Origin: Spinacia oleracea
Lineage: Eukaryota > Streptophyta > Magnoliopsida > Caryophyllales > Amaranthaceae
NCBI RefSeq assembly: GCF_020520425.1
Contig: NC_079491.1
Span: 37,913,027-37,977,026 of the forward strand
Direction of reading: 5' to 3'
Length of the DNA: 64,000 bases
The position numbers were made by a program, and so were the translations under genes. The notes beneath the pieces were generated by a model. The model was not told the origin of the DNA and searched no databases. It saw only the letters and a program-made list of their open reading frames with translations. Positions 1-11,289 of this stretch are shown piece by piece. How positions within the stretch are numbered: the first letter of the stretch is position 1; each line of letters opens with the position of its first letter.

Positions 1-201
1 TCGGTCTCTACAAAATAGAGATCAAGTTTTTCTTTTGTTTATATTGATCTAGACTGTATATGGGTTTCTCTGTTAGTCGAACCCATTCCAACTCAAACAC
101 TCAATGTAAGTAGAAAGTAATCGAGGCCTTTACTTTTGAATTATTTTGATTTACTTCTTTTGGTTTTTGCTTTACTTTAATTTATTCTATTTAAAAACAC
201 T
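1..201. other. AT-rich repeat-locus flank, no gene seen
   Basis: I see no coding signal here. It holds scattered TTTACTTTT-type words (about 130-165) that link it to the repeat array further right, so it looks like part of the same repetitive locus. Confidence 0.4.
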
Positions 202-273
202 AGCCTACTAGCTCAATTGGTAGAGCATTGTGCAAAGGCACAAAAGATGTGGGTTCAAATCCCACGTAGGTTC
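202..273 (+). tRNA. tRNA-like sequence with 6-nt anticodon loop (probable pseudogene)
   Basis: The stretch folds as a near-complete cloverleaf. The acceptor stem AGCCTAC/GTAGGTT has seven pairs with one G-U wobble. The TA linker and D arm GCTC/GAGC around AATTGGTA follow, then a five-pair anticodon stem TTGTG/CACAA and a T arm GTGGG-TTCAAAT-CCCAC. The internal A- and B-box-like sequences are both recognisable. The anticodon loop (CAAAGG) is only six bases, so no canonical anticodon can be assigned and no isotype is given. A second copy with the same defect lies at 617-687 on the other strand. The folding is seen in the sequence; that it is a pseudogene or tRNA-derived repeat and not a working tRNA is my inference. 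Confidence 0.55.
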
Positions 274-607
274 GTTTACTTTTGAGTTTCCTTTATTTAC
301 TTTTGAGTCTATATTGTTTACTTTTGAGTCTATATTGTTTACTTTTGAGTTTCCTTTATTTACTTTAGAGTCTATAGCACTAAAGCGCTTGCAACAGGTC
401 TGCAGACCCTCAAAATTTTCTGCAACACTAAACATACCAATGGAAAAAATACTGATTTCATTTCTCAAACAAACAAAAAAGACTACCAATTTGCTGATAT
501 TTACTTTTATATTTTCTTATTTACTTCTGAGTACTTTTAATTTACTTTTGAATATTTTTTATTTACTTTTGAGTTTATTATCCACTTTTGAGTTTTTTTT
601 TACACGT
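274..607. repeat. TTTACTTTTGAGT interspersed/tandem array
   Basis: About ten imperfect copies of TTTACTTTTGAGT or close variants, several in a larger unit ending TCTATATTG or TTCCTTTA, fill the space between the two facing tRNA-like sequences. Apparent reading frames on both strands are products of the repeat, not genes. The same word recurs at 735-800, 7360-7410 and 7770-7795. Confidence 0.7.
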
Positions 608-616
608 GTGAATCAC

Positions 617-687
617 CAACCTATGTAGGAGTTGAACCTACATCCATGTGCAATGGCACCTTGCTCTCCCATTTGAGCTAATAGGTT
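617..687 (-). tRNA. second tRNA-like sequence, inverted relative to the first (probable pseudogene)
   Basis: Read on the minus strand, the acceptor AACCTAT/ATAGGTT pairs perfectly over seven bases. The D arm is GCTC-AAATGGGA-GAGC and the T arm GTAGG-TTCAACT-CCTAC. The anticodon stem has one mismatch and the loop CCATTG again has six bases. A CAT triplet is present in the loop but out of canonical register, so Met is not claimed. It differs from the copy at 202-273 at many positions, yet its acceptor stem stays fully paired. Confidence 0.5.
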
Positions 688-711
688 TCGACTTTATATA
701 TATTTTTTTAA

Positions 712-835
712 AATATTACAATCAAAGTTCCATTATTTAGTTTACTTTTAGAGAGGTTTAGTTAACATTTTGAGAGATTTAGTTTACTTTTGCACAATTT
801 AGTTACTTTATCAATGACTGTCCACAGGCTCAAAC
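712..835. repeat. Flank sequence duplicated on the far side of the copia element
   Basis: The word TACAATCAAAGTTCCATTAT, followed by TTAGTTTACTTTTAGAGAG, occurs here and again from about 7327. The two copies bracket the copia element but are much longer than a copia target duplication. They may be repeat units of the host locus or the result of a rearrangement that also removed the 5' LTR. Confidence 0.55.
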
Positions 836-2232
836 TGTTAGGTTATGATACATATGAATAAACATAAATCATGCGGAAAAACCATAAAGCCAGGAAACAT
901 ATTATTAACACATAATCATTTAGCATAATTCAGATGCATACACTTTGTAGCGTGCCCTCCCTAGCTGCGCCCGAACCGAACAAGAACAAGTCTTTAGGAC
1001 TCCAAGTGTCGTCCCTCCGTAGATAGTCCACAGCACGTCCGGATCCGCCTTAAGCTTGACCAACTAGAATCGCCCTTAAGGTTCCTTAGATTTTCGGCTA
1101 TTTGGGTGCAAGTGTTTGGCTTATTTTTGCTTAAAAATCTTACCTTGAATACTTCAATAATCGTCTGTTAAATATGTGACCATAGGCCTATATTTATAGA
1201 GTTTATGGAAAGGAATTATAATCCTACTAGGATATGGATTTATTAATTAGAATCCTATTTGAACTCTAAATAATAAATTTAATCTATTAGGATTAGGATT
1301 TTAATCATTGCACAAATTCCGATAGGATTAGGATTCGTTACGAACACGAGTGTCGCACGACCACGAGGGACGCACGCACCCGCGCAGGCCTTGCGGCCCA
1401 CACGAGTGGGCGCTGCCTCGCAGCCCACGAACACATGCTCCAGCGCGCGCGCCTACGGTTGCGCTAGGCCTGGCCTTGCGCTGGGCCTGGCGAGGCTGTG
1501 GCCTTCGTGTTGGGCGCTTGGCTTGTTGGGCGCGGGCCTGGCTTCGTGCTGGGCCTTCGTCTGGCAAGCCTCGTCCGATGCTAATTCATACGATGCGCTT
1601 CCGATTAAATTCCCGGTTCCGGAATTCATTTCCGATACGAGCAATATTTGATATTTCCGATTCCGGAATTAATTTCCGTTTCGAACAAATATTTAATATT
1701 TCCGTTTCCGGAATTATTTTCCGATTCCGATAATATTTCCGATTCTGACAATATTTCCGTTTCCGGCAATATTTCCGATTCCGGCAATATTTCCATTTCC
1801 AATAATATTTTCCGATACGTACCATGTTTCCGTTTCGGGCAACATCTACGACATGGATAATATTCATAATTCCTATACGATCCATATTTGCGTTTCCGGC
1901 AATATCATCGTTTCCGGAGTATTCATTTCTTGCTTATGACGATCTCAGCTCCCACTGAAACCAAGATCCGTCGATTCCGAATATCCATAGATGGAGTATT
2001 TAATGCCATTAAATACTTGATCCGTTTACGTACTATTTGTGTGACCCTACGGGTTCAGTCAAGAGTAAGCTGTGGATTAATATCATTAATTCCACTTGAA
2101 CTGAAGCGGCCTCTAGCTAGGCATTCACCTCACTTGATCTCACTGAATTATTAACTTGTTAATTAATACTGAACCGCATTTATTAGACTTAATATTAAAT
2201 GCATACTTGGACCAAGGGCATTATTTCCTTCA
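836..2232 (-). repeat. 3' LTR of the copia element (about 1.4 kb)
   Basis: On the plus strand it starts TGTTAGGTTATGATAC and ends TTATTTCCTTCA, so on the element's strand it runs TGAAGG...CTAACA with the expected TG...CA ends. It is directly preceded, in element orientation, by a polypurine tract. The GC-rich block at 1330-1570 gives long chance reading frames on both strands; these are low-complexity products and not genes. Confidence 0.8.
1610..1935. repeat. TTTCCGATTCCGGCAATA minisatellite inside the LTR
   Basis: About fifteen degenerate copies of a roughly 18-base unit, TTTCCGATTCCGGCAATA or variants, run through this part of the LTR, with the half-unit TTCCGG/CCGGAA recurring. The unit is partly palindromic around CCGG. 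Confidence 0.7.
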
Positions 2233-2252
2233 GTCTCCCACTTGTCCTTAGA
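2233..2252 (-). other. Polypurine tract of the copia element
   Basis: On the minus strand the sequence GACAAGTGGGAGAC lies directly before the LTR start TGAAGG. This is the expected position of the plus-strand primer for reverse transcription. Confidence 0.65.
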
Positions 2253-3129
2253 GACAAGTGTGCATTTCCTAATTCCTTTGTCGCTCGATGCTTGCTCTTG
2301 AACATAAGGTAAGAGTTGTCATCCTTATTATGTCCAGAGGTGTTTCTCGGTTTCAGAGTTCAACTGATCAAATAAACAGATAATCATAACCTATGATTCA
2401 TCCGAGCACGACCATGCATTTTACAGTTTCTAGCTCTCCGAGTGGCCTTGTACAACTTTTAAGCATCTCATCCCGATTTATAGGAGGACAATCCCAATCT
2501 TGCGATCTTGAGATTAGACTTCGTTTGATAGGTGATTACCTGAGCGTTGCCTTTATAGCCTCCTTTTACGGTGCGACAGTTGGTCAACGTCAAAGTAACC
2601 AGTTATCAAACAAGTAATCTCAAATAACTCAGGTATTGAGGATTTAGTGTCTAATAATTTTAATGAAATTTACTTATGACAGATTTTCATCTCTTACAGT
2701 AAAGTTTCATAGGTCTGTCCGATACTAGTCTTCCCAAAGTAAGTATCTATGCAAATGATTATGACATTGCCATGTCCACATAGTTCAAGAAACAGAACTA
2801 CTAGTCATCTTGCATTCTAGTCGTCTAACGTTTTCTATGCATCCAATTTTATAGAAAACTCCGACCAGGGACCATTTTCAACTTTTGACATTCAAGTTCA
2901 CTTGATAGACATTTCTTAGTCACAGGACTGGTCCTGACAGTCTATCTTGAATATTTCGTCAAATTGAAGGGACTCATCATTTATTAAACCCCAAATTAAA
3001 TGGAAAAATGAATTCTATTCATTTATTGTGAATGATTAACCAATAATGTTTTACAAAGTATTAAACTCTAAAACTTTAAAACATCAAATAAGGACATCAA
3101 AGCCATTCTCCAATATGCTTGATTCCCAT

Positions 3130-4398
3130 AGCTGCAGTGTGCGAGTTGTGCTTCGCCTGTGGCAGAGGTTTAGTCAATGGATCTTATATGTTGTCATCAG
3201 TTCCAATCTTGCTTATCTCGACTTCTTTTCTTTCAACGAACCCTCGTAGAAGGTGAAATCCACGAAGTACATGCTTGACTCTTTGGTGGTGTCTAGGCTC
3301 CTTTGCCTGTGCAATAGCTCCGTTATTATCACAATACAGGGCTATTGGTCCTTTTATGGAGGGGACTACACCAAGTTCACCTATGAACTTCCTTAGCCAT
3401 ATAGCTTCCTTTGCTGCTTCATGTGCAACAATGTACTCCGCTTCAGTTGTAGAATCCGCAATGGTGCTTTGCTTAGCACTTTTCCAGCTTACTACACCTC
3501 CGTTGAGGCAGAAGACAAACCCAGACTGTGATCTGAAATCATCTTTGTCGGTTTGGAAACTTGCGTCCGTATAGCCTTTAACAATTAATTCATCATCTCC
3601 ACCATAGACCAGGAAATCTTTGTGCCTTTTCAGGTACTTCAGAATATTCTTGGCAGCAGTCCAATGTGCCTCTCCTGGGTCTGAGTGGTATCTGCTCGTA
3701 GCACTGAGTGCGTACGCAACATTCGGGTACTTTATTGATATAAGTGCTTTGACTAAGTCCAATCATCTTTTTAGATCTATCTCTGTAAATCTTGATGCCC
3801 AATATGTACTGTGCTTCTCCTAGATCCTTCATCGAAAAACATTTCCCAGGCCAAATCTTGACAGAGTTTAACATAGGAATGTCATTTCCGATAAGTAATA
3901 TGTCGTCGACATATAATAATAGAAAAGCAATTTTTCTCCCACTGACCTTCTTGTATACACAAGATTCGTCCGCGTTCTTGATGAAACCAAAGTCACTGAC
4001 TGCTTCATCAAAACGTATATTCCATCTCCTGGATGCCTGCTTCAATCCGTAGATTGATTTCTTTAGCTTGCATACCTTTTTAGCATTCTTTGGATCCTCA
4101 AACCCTCAGGCTGTGTCATAAACATAGTTTCTGTTAAAACGTCGTTTAAGAAAGCGGTTTTGACATCCATCTCCCATATTTCGTAATCGTAATATGCAGC
4201 GATTGGTAACATTATCCGAATAGATTTTAGCATTGCAACTGGTGAAAAGGTTTCATCGTAATCCACACCGTGGACTTGCCTGTAACCTTTTGCAACCAAT
4301 CTAGCTTTGAAAACTTCAAGTTTCCCATCCTTGTCCTTTTTCAGTTTGAAAACCCATTTGCTTCCAATGGCTTGGTAGCCATCTGGCAAATCGACCAA
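3130..4398 (-). pseudogene. Copia reverse transcriptase and RNase H, broken
   Basis: The 5' part carries the usual copia RT opening (GSKWVFKLKKD) and a DVKTAFLN motif. The catalytic YVDD box is encoded at 3902-3913. The RNase H part shows the YTDAS and CDNNGA motifs and ends with DPLTKPLP near 3130-3180. The frame is lost at least twice, near 4080 and between about 3800 and 3760, and a stop precedes the RT block at 4399-4401. No functional protein can be made. Confidence 0.85.
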
Positions 4399-4401
4399 AT
4401 C

Positions 4402-6110
4402 CTATACTTGGTTTTCAGACATGGAGTCTAATTCAGATTGCATGGCTTCATGCCATTGCTTGGAGCTAGGGCTCGTCATAGCTTGTTTGTAAGTCGCAGG
4501 TTCATCACTTTCAAGTAATAGAACGTCATAGCTCTCGTTCGTCAAAATACCTAAGTACCTTTCCGGTTGAGATCTATATCTCTGCGATCTACGCGGGGTT
4601 ATATCTCTAGATTGTCCATGATTCTCACCAGAAACTTCTAAAGATCTCTGAGTTTCATCCTGAATGTCATCTTGAGCATTCTCTAGAGTTTGTTGTTCGA
4701 CTCGAATTTCTTCGAGGTCTACTTTTCTCCCACTTGTCATTTTGGAAATGTGATTCTTTTCCAAAAAGATACCATCTCGAGCAACAAACACCTTGTTCTC
4801 AGATGTATTGTAGAAGTAATACCCCTTTGTTTCCTTTGGATAGCCCACAAGGATACATTTGTCACATTTTGGATGAAGTTTGTCTGAAATTAATCGTTTG
4901 ACGTATACTTCACATCCCCAAATCTTAAGAAAAGACACTTTTGGAGGCTTTCCAAACCATAACTCATATGGAGTCTTTTCAACAGCTTTAGACGGAGCTC
5001 TATTTATAGTGAGTGCATCTGTATTTAGTGCATGTCCCCAAAATTCTATTGGAAGTTCGGCCTGACCCATCATTGATCTAACCATGTCTAGCAAGGTTCT
5101 GTTCCTCCGTTCCGACACACCGTTCCATTGTGGTGTTCCATGAGGAGTCAATACTGATAGAATTCCACATTCTTTCAGATGGTCATCAAATTCATAGCTC
5201 AGATATTCACCGCCTCTATCAGACCGCAGTGCCTTAATCTTCTTGCCTAATTGATTCTCTACTTCACTCTGAAATTCCTTGAACTTGTCAAAGGATTCAG
5301 ACTTATGCTTCATTAGGTAGACATAACCATATCTACTGAAGTCATCAGTGAAAGTGATAAAGTAGCTGAAACCACCCCTAGCATTTGTACTCATTGGTCC
5401 ACATACATCTGTATGGATTAAACCCAATACTTCAGTTGCTCTTTCTCCAACTTTAGAGAAAGGTTGCTTTGTCATTTTGCCAAGTAAACATGATTCGCAC
5501 TTACCATAATCCTCTAAGTCAAATGGTTCTAGAATTCCTTCCTTTTGAAGTCTTTCCATGCGTTTCAAGTTAATATGGCCTAATCGACAATGCCACAGAT
5601 AGGTGAGATCTGAATCATCCTTTTTGGCCTTTTTGGTATTTATGTTATAAACTTGTTTGTCGTGATCTAATAAATAAAGTTCATTGACTAATCTAGCAGA
5701 TCCATAAAACATCTCTTTAAAATAAAACGAACAACTATTGTCTTTTATTAAAAAGGAAAATCCCTTAGCATCTAAGGAAGAAACAGAAATGATGTTTTTA
5801 GTAAGACTAGGAACATGGAAACACTCTTCCAGTTCCAAAACTAGCCCAGAGGGCAACGACAAATAATAAGTTCCTACAGCTAATGCAGCAATCCGTGCTC
5901 CATTTCCCACTCGTAGGTCGACTTCACCCTTGCTTAACTTTCTACTTCTTCTTAGTCCCTGTGAATTGGAACATAAGTGTGAGCCACAACCTGTATCTAA
6001 TACCCAAGAAGTTGAATTAACAAGTGTACAGTCTATAACGAAAATACCTGAAGATGGAACTACTGTTCCGTTCTTCTGATCTTCCTTTAGCTTTGGACAT
6101 TCTCTTTTGT
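4402..6110 (-). pseudogene. Copia zinc knuckle, protease and integrase
   Basis: In order: a zinc knuckle of the form CX2CX4HX4C (about 6095-6138), the aspartic protease DTG at 5989-5997, the GAG-pre-integrase motif WHCRLGHI, a CX2C zinc pair, and the integrase core with HTDVCGP, FTDDFSRY and the NGVSERRNRT glutamate segment. The longest open stretch (5910-4402) is intact through integrase but is in another frame from gag and ends in a TAG that replaces a conserved tryptophan codon before RT. It is part of one decayed polyprotein. Confidence 0.85.
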
Positions 6111-6116
6111 AATGGC

Positions 6117-6911
6117 CTATTCCATCACAATAAAGACAGCTTGATATGGACTTGTCCTGCTTTGATTTAGCATTGCGCCCTTGGACTTTCCACTTTTCTT
6201 GAACGGTATCCTTTTAGCCTTGAGTAAATCTTTGGCTTCACAGTCCAGTATTATCTCAGCCTTTCTGACAAGGTGAATAAATTCTGCAACTGTTTCTTCT
6301 CTTGGTTCACTTAGGTATAGTTGCTTGAAGCGACCAAACCCATTGTGCAATGAATTGAGCAAGATAGAGACTGCCATCCTTTCGCTTATTGGTGTTCCTA
6401 GCAGATTTAGGCGATCAAAATATGAAAGCATAAGATCCACATGAAACCTTAGTGGGACGCCTACCCTTTGTTTAGTGCGAAGGAGTTGAACATGTATTTC
6501 TTGGACCTCCATCCTATAACACCTGTTTGGAGAACTAACCTTTAGACCATACATTGATTCAATCAACTCATGGACGTTCAGGTCCCTGTCCTCCGTGCTT
6601 CCACGACAGATATCCCTCAGATTCTTGATGAGCGTGAAAGGTTCATAAGCTACAAACCTTCTAGCCCATTCATCAGGGATATTGTTCAGCATGAGACTCA
6701 TAACCTTTTTGAGGTCCGCATCCCAGGCGGAAAATCTTTCAGGGGTCATGTCTCTAGCATAGTAGCTTGGCATGGGATGTAACAGTACATACTCAAGTCC
6801 ATTGAATCTGACTATTTCAACTAGCTTAGCTTCCCATTCAAGAAAATTTGTTAGGTTCAGCTTGACCATAAGCTCAGAACCCATGATGATGTTTTGATTG
6901 TTGTTTGCCAT
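6117..6911 (-). pseudogene. Copia gag (retrotransposon capsid protein), frameshifted at the C terminus
   Basis: The frame is open from about 6959, but the start fitting copia gag proteins is the ATG at 6911-6909, opening MANNNQN. The protein is about 265 residues of UBN2/copia gag type. Near 6178 the frame slips, so the zinc knuckle that should follow the basic stretch KSGKSKG lies in the next frame. Gag normally forms the virus-like particle in the cytoplasm; this copy would lack its nucleic-acid-binding tail. Confidence 0.75.
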
Positions 6912-7317
6912 AGTAAAACTACAATTTGAAAAAGAATAAACAAATAAATAATCATTCACAGTTTCTCTTAATAAACTTAAATTCTAGCATACATGCATAA
7001 TTCAATGTTCATTAAGCATTTTATTCAAGTTATGTGTTCCGGCAGGTGTGAATAAAATGATTCCAAGATCCTAAAATCCATTGAAGAATTAAGCACATTA
7101 TGTATTTAGACTCAATTCTAAAATCTTTTAGGTAAGCAAAAGCCTTTTGCTAATAGTCTAGAAACTACTCTTGGTTGATAGGTACGTCTAAGAACCTTAG
7201 TTAAATTTTATTTACTTTAACACGTTTTTAATCTAGCTAATTGATTCACAGGCCAATCACAACACCCTAACCCCTAAACAGGCTGCACATTTAGCACGGT
7301 GTGACTGTCTATTTTGA

Positions 7318-7608
7318 TTTTCAAAATTACAATCAAAGTTCCATTATTATTTAGTTTACTTTTAGAGAGATTTAATTTACCATTAGAGAGATTTGGTTTA
7401 CTTTTAGAGAGAAAACAAATCGTCCTTTTACCAAGTTTAACAAATGAATTTACTTCTAAGCCTAACTAATTTACTTTTACCAAGTTTCGATCTACTTTAA
7501 AAATAAAATCCAGCATAACACAACAGTCAATTCGGACTTGCAAGCTTTGAACAAAATCTAGCATTTCAAACCAAACCATCAACACCCACATTCTCCCTGC
7601 AACAGCAA
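7318..7608. repeat. Resumed TTTACTTTT repeat flank
   Basis: The segment starting TACAATCAAAGTTCCATTAT mirrors 716-800 on the other side of the copia element, then continues as further TTTAC-rich words. No gene is visible. Confidence 0.5.
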
Positions 7609-7650
7609 CACACACACACACACACTCGCGCGCGCAAACACACACACACA
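7609..7650. repeat. (CA)n/(CG)n microsatellite
   Basis: A CACACA run is interrupted by CGCGCGCG and followed by more CACACA. The alternating purine-pyrimidine make-up could adopt Z-DNA, which is an inference only. Confidence 0.85.
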
Positions 7651-8037
7651 ACACTGTTAACACACTAACAACAGCCATACAGAATAGTATGCTGCCCAAC
7701 AGTCAACGCAAGACTATACTAGCAGCAAGTTTGCATCACCAGCCCTTCAGTACCCCCCAGTTTTCTTATTTACTTGTGAGTTTTTTAATTTACTTTCAGA
7801 AGAAAAGAAAAAAAGAGAATTTCAAACTGCAACTACAACTCAAAACATCAAGGACAAAAGCTAGGATCACCTGATCATACACTGCTTCGAACAATCAGAC
7901 TGGCATCAACTTAAACGGTTCTGCTAAGGTCACAAACCCACGTCAAAGAGTCTTTCCATTTTGGATTAATAAAAAACTGACAGTTTGGAAAAAAAATTAT
8001 TAGTAATTCCTCAAGGTACAAAGTTGCTAAAGTGTAA

Positions 8038-8459
8038 TATGGCTTATGGGAACACCTTAGCAACCAGGAAGCTGTTGACATTGTGAATACGAGATCCCGA
8101 CATGTATGTCATCTTTTTATTTTTCTAGTTAAGAAATGATCTATTTTTCATGATTAAGTGGTGATTTAATTGAAATAATATAGAAATATGATAGCCTGTT
8201 CAGATGATTAAAATTGTGAAAAAGAACCTCAGAAAAGAAGTAAGTAGTTCATGCTAGTCAGTCAGTATCAGATACTCTTAGTATTTATGTTGTCTTTTAC
8301 TCTGACTCTTGAGTGAAAGCATGTAATAAGAATTTGTTGTGTGCGTGGCAGGGAATTGCAAAGAAGCTTGTAAAAGCGGCGCTTTGTGAGGCTGCAAAGA
8401 AAAGAGAAATGAGATATTCAGATCTAAAGAAGATTGATCGAGGAGTTAGAAGGCGTTAA
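8038..8459 (+). pseudogene. PP2C protein phosphatase, last two exon fragments
   Basis: Two exon pieces are joined by an intron with consensus ends. The first (8038-8103) encodes YGLWEHLSNQEAVDIV and runs to a GTATGT donor; plant PP2Cs have SDGLWEHLSN here, so the metal-binding aspartate codon has become Tyr. The second (8352-8459) follows a GCAG acceptor in the same phase and encodes [18 protein letters not shown], a signature of the plant PP2C C terminus. It then stops where family members continue with an HFHDD-like segment. A stop lies directly upstream of the first piece and no earlier exons are visible. It is a dead fragment, probably a relic or a captured piece. Confidence 0.75.
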
Positions 8460-9333
8460 CAGCAATGTGACTTTGTTTTCATTGTTTGTGAGGGTAATTG
8501 AATGCAAACAAATTTCTAGGCTTTGAATCTCAAAATCTAATCGACTTAAATTACTTTTGAATTACCTTTTGCTGCAGTTTCAAATCCTTCCTTCATTTTT
8601 GCCTGCAAAAAAACCGAACAAAAAGAAAAAAGCAAAAAATGTGTTCCACGAACAATCATTGTGCAAAATCAGTCAAAAAACAACATACCTGTATTAACCA
8701 AAATCAACCTAAAACACAAATTACAATTACTTTTGGGACATTCTTTCCTGAAATTTTAGGAGTTAATTGTTTAAGAATCTGAATAAAATTTCAAAAAAAA
8801 ATCAATAAACCTAGAAATTTGCTCTAAATAAAATCGCCACGAATTTATACCAAAATCGCAATGAAGTTGAAATCGAATTTACAAAATTTACCTTTATCTA
8901 CACAGATTTTACTCTGAATTCTGCATAATTTACATTTATATTTAAATTGGTACCAAAACCTTGCCAAATTCAACCTGAAATTGATACAAATAGACACTAG
9001 GAGTTTTGGAAAATGATAATTTCGCACAAATAATCTTCAATTCATGCTCAAATTGAGAAAGAATACCTGATTTTCGACAAATTTACAGAATCTAGGTCAA
9101 AAACTGAAGCAGTAAGCGTTGAAAAGAGACAAAGAGGGTGATTGAGTTGGTTTCGTTGAAGAGAGAGAAAGAGTTTCAGTGTTTAAAAACATAGAAAGAG
9201 AGATAAAATGTCAAACAATGGCGCGACATCAGGATATAATCCCAGCCGTCCATTTTGTTTCATCTAACGGTTTCTATAAGTTCTCATTATAAGACAGTTC
9301 TCATCTTAAGGGAGGTTCTCACCAGAACCTGGT

Positions 9334-9336
<3 letters not shown>
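8460..9336. other. AT-rich interval, no gene seen
   Basis: No supported coding region is visible. A short hairpin GGTTCTCACCAGAACC lies just before the AT microsatellite (about 9314-9330). Confidence 0.4.

Positions 9337-9408
<72 letters not shown>
9337..9408. repeat. (AT)n microsatellite
   Basis: About 36 uninterrupted AT dinucleotides. It can form a cruciform and is likely to be length-polymorphic. Confidence 0.95.
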
Positions 9409-9410
<2 letters not shown>

Positions 9411-11240
9411 TGAAAAGATGTACTAAACCGAAGTTAAATCTTTATGACATGTTATCTTTAGCTTTGACAACTTTGTTTAGTGGTGATAGTTACTTGAGAG
9501 TATCATTTAGAAACTATATAGTAAGATAGTCGTGATTATCATGCTCGATCCCTCCGTTTGGACATACCATATTCTTATAGACCTTTGATTGTTATAATGC
9601 CATATAAACAATCTTGATAATAATTCTTGGCTCATGCAAATGTCACCTTAACCCAGCCTACATGTTCCAAAATTCTTGCCAAGTTGATTTTATACCCTTT
9701 TGTGAGTCGCATTGAAGCATTTCACATATTTCACTTTGAGTAAATATAGCCATATTTTCTCAAATTCTTGTGAAATAGGTAAGTCATCTTTGGATTGTGA
9801 ACGTAAATGTCTAGAACCTTCTAACAATAGTCATTTCTATGTCATGTTCAACAAGTAAGACCCATGTGTCTTAAATTAGTCAATTTTTAAAAATTCATGC
9901 CATGAAATCTTAGAATGTTGTCTTGTTGATATGGTCGTATGACATTGCCAAAGATATATGGAACACAAATCAAAATATTTGATTTGAACCTTCTGAAGTT
10001 TTAGTGTCAAGAGATTTGTTTGTTTATTAATCAATCATATGACTCAACCCTTAAATGACCATTTTATTCAAATAAACACTCAACGATTGTTTTTGTTTAC
10101 TTTGAATGTGAGTCTTTCTGTGTCCAAACAGAAATTGTTTATGATGATTAATGGAACAAAATGTCATTAAGTTTAAGCCTTTTGAAGGACTTTAAAACAA
10201 ACAGATGACCCTACAATTAATGTAGCACAACTTTGCTTCATTTCCCACCTGTAGGTCAATAACCAGACTTAGGTCCCAGAATTTAAGTTCCTAACGAAAG
10301 TTAGAAACTCAAGCGGTAATCTAATACCATAGGAGTTTGTTTTCTAAGTTGTTTCTCTTTAACATAAAATTCAAGGTAGAAGTAGAATTTTTAAATTCAT
10401 TTCTTTTATTCCCGCTTCCTATCCTTTCTAGCACATTTTCTTATAGTCCAAAAGATTTTACTCTTTGATTGATCTTCTTAATTAGTTATGCTTACAAAGT
10501 CCCTTTCTTTTATTTACTTTGAATGACCACATCGATCTAATGAGTCTAGTTAATTATTAAATCAAAAGAAAATTGGTTGTTAACAATTTGTGGTACATGA
10601 GCATTTAACTCAATACTTTATTATTCTAAAACTACCCAGTATTTTGAATATATGAGGTCCAATTGGTCTACCATTCAAGTTCTAGTTTGAAAACAACCAT
10701 GAAGATCACTATAAGAAAAATAGCATCCAAGATACAATCTCAGTCTCCTTTCTTTTGAGAATTGCTCTCAAAAGTTGTTACCAATCGATCGAGGAAATAT
10801 CGCAGTTCTATTATCCGAATGCAATAAAGTTGAAGATTTACAATTATATGCATTTATAATTCACATTCTACAAAATGAATTAGCAAATAAAACATTTATC
10901 ATACTTAATAACTTGAAATAAAAGCATTCATGCAATCATTAATGCTATTAAACATTTCATTCATGCAATAAAACATGGTCCATAATAAATGAAACGAATC
11001 TAAGACCCCTAAAGTCTTAAATCCTTAAGCATGCTTTGGCTTGTCTTAAGTCTTTTAAGATTTTAGGTAAGCAAACATATGCTAGTAATTCCACATTACT
11101 CTGGGTTAACGAACTAATGTCATAATTTATTCCATTGCCACAACATATACCAATATTGTTTGAGTTGAAACTACAATCAACGTACTCCTTTGGGATGTCT
11201 TACCATTTACGAATGCTAAAATCTCTTTTAAATAATAATA
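9409..11240 (-). mobile_element. Decayed copia-like retrotransposon remnant
   Basis: No long frame survives. Several blocks resemble the copia element at 836-7317 in the same order. A sequence near 10240 (CATTTCCCACCTGTAGGTC) recalls the pol region near 5900. A stretch near 11035-11080 (TTTTAGGTAAGCAAAC, then TGCTAG) recalls the leader near 7125-7160. I infer an old, minus-oriented relative; an alignment would be needed to fix the ends. Confidence 0.4.
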
Positions 11241-11289
11241 TTAATATTTTATGAAAATTAATTATTACTTACTATGATTTTGTGGTAAT

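Larger units (their letters stand above)
836..7317 (-). mobile_element. Ty1/copia LTR retrotransposon, 5'-truncated and coding-dead
   Basis: This minus-strand element has a 3' LTR (836-2232), a polypurine tract, broken pol and gag remnants in copia order (gag-protease-integrase-RT-RNase H), and an untranslated leader (about 6960-7317). No second LTR copy or primer-binding site is found at the gag end, so the 5' LTR is missing and no target duplication can be read. Stops and frameshifts in gag and pol make it non-functional. The right boundary is set where the flank resumes and is approximate. The lineage within copia is not assigned. Confidence 0.85.

Noticed and set aside
202-273. Calling a functional tRNA with a defined isotype
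   Set aside because: The anticodon loop has six bases, so no reliable anticodon can be read.
208-628. Overlapping open frames of 93 and 132 codons on both strands
   Set aside because: They run through the TTTACTTTTGAGT array and the tRNA-like sequence; the encoded peptides are just the translated repeat.
1328-1733. GC-rich frames on both strands with Arg/Ala-rich products
   Set aside because: They overlap on both strands inside an LTR and have no domain; base composition alone explains them.
9210-9336. Helitron-like end near the AT microsatellite
   Set aside because: A hairpin is present, but no CTRR terminus or TC start is in the right place.
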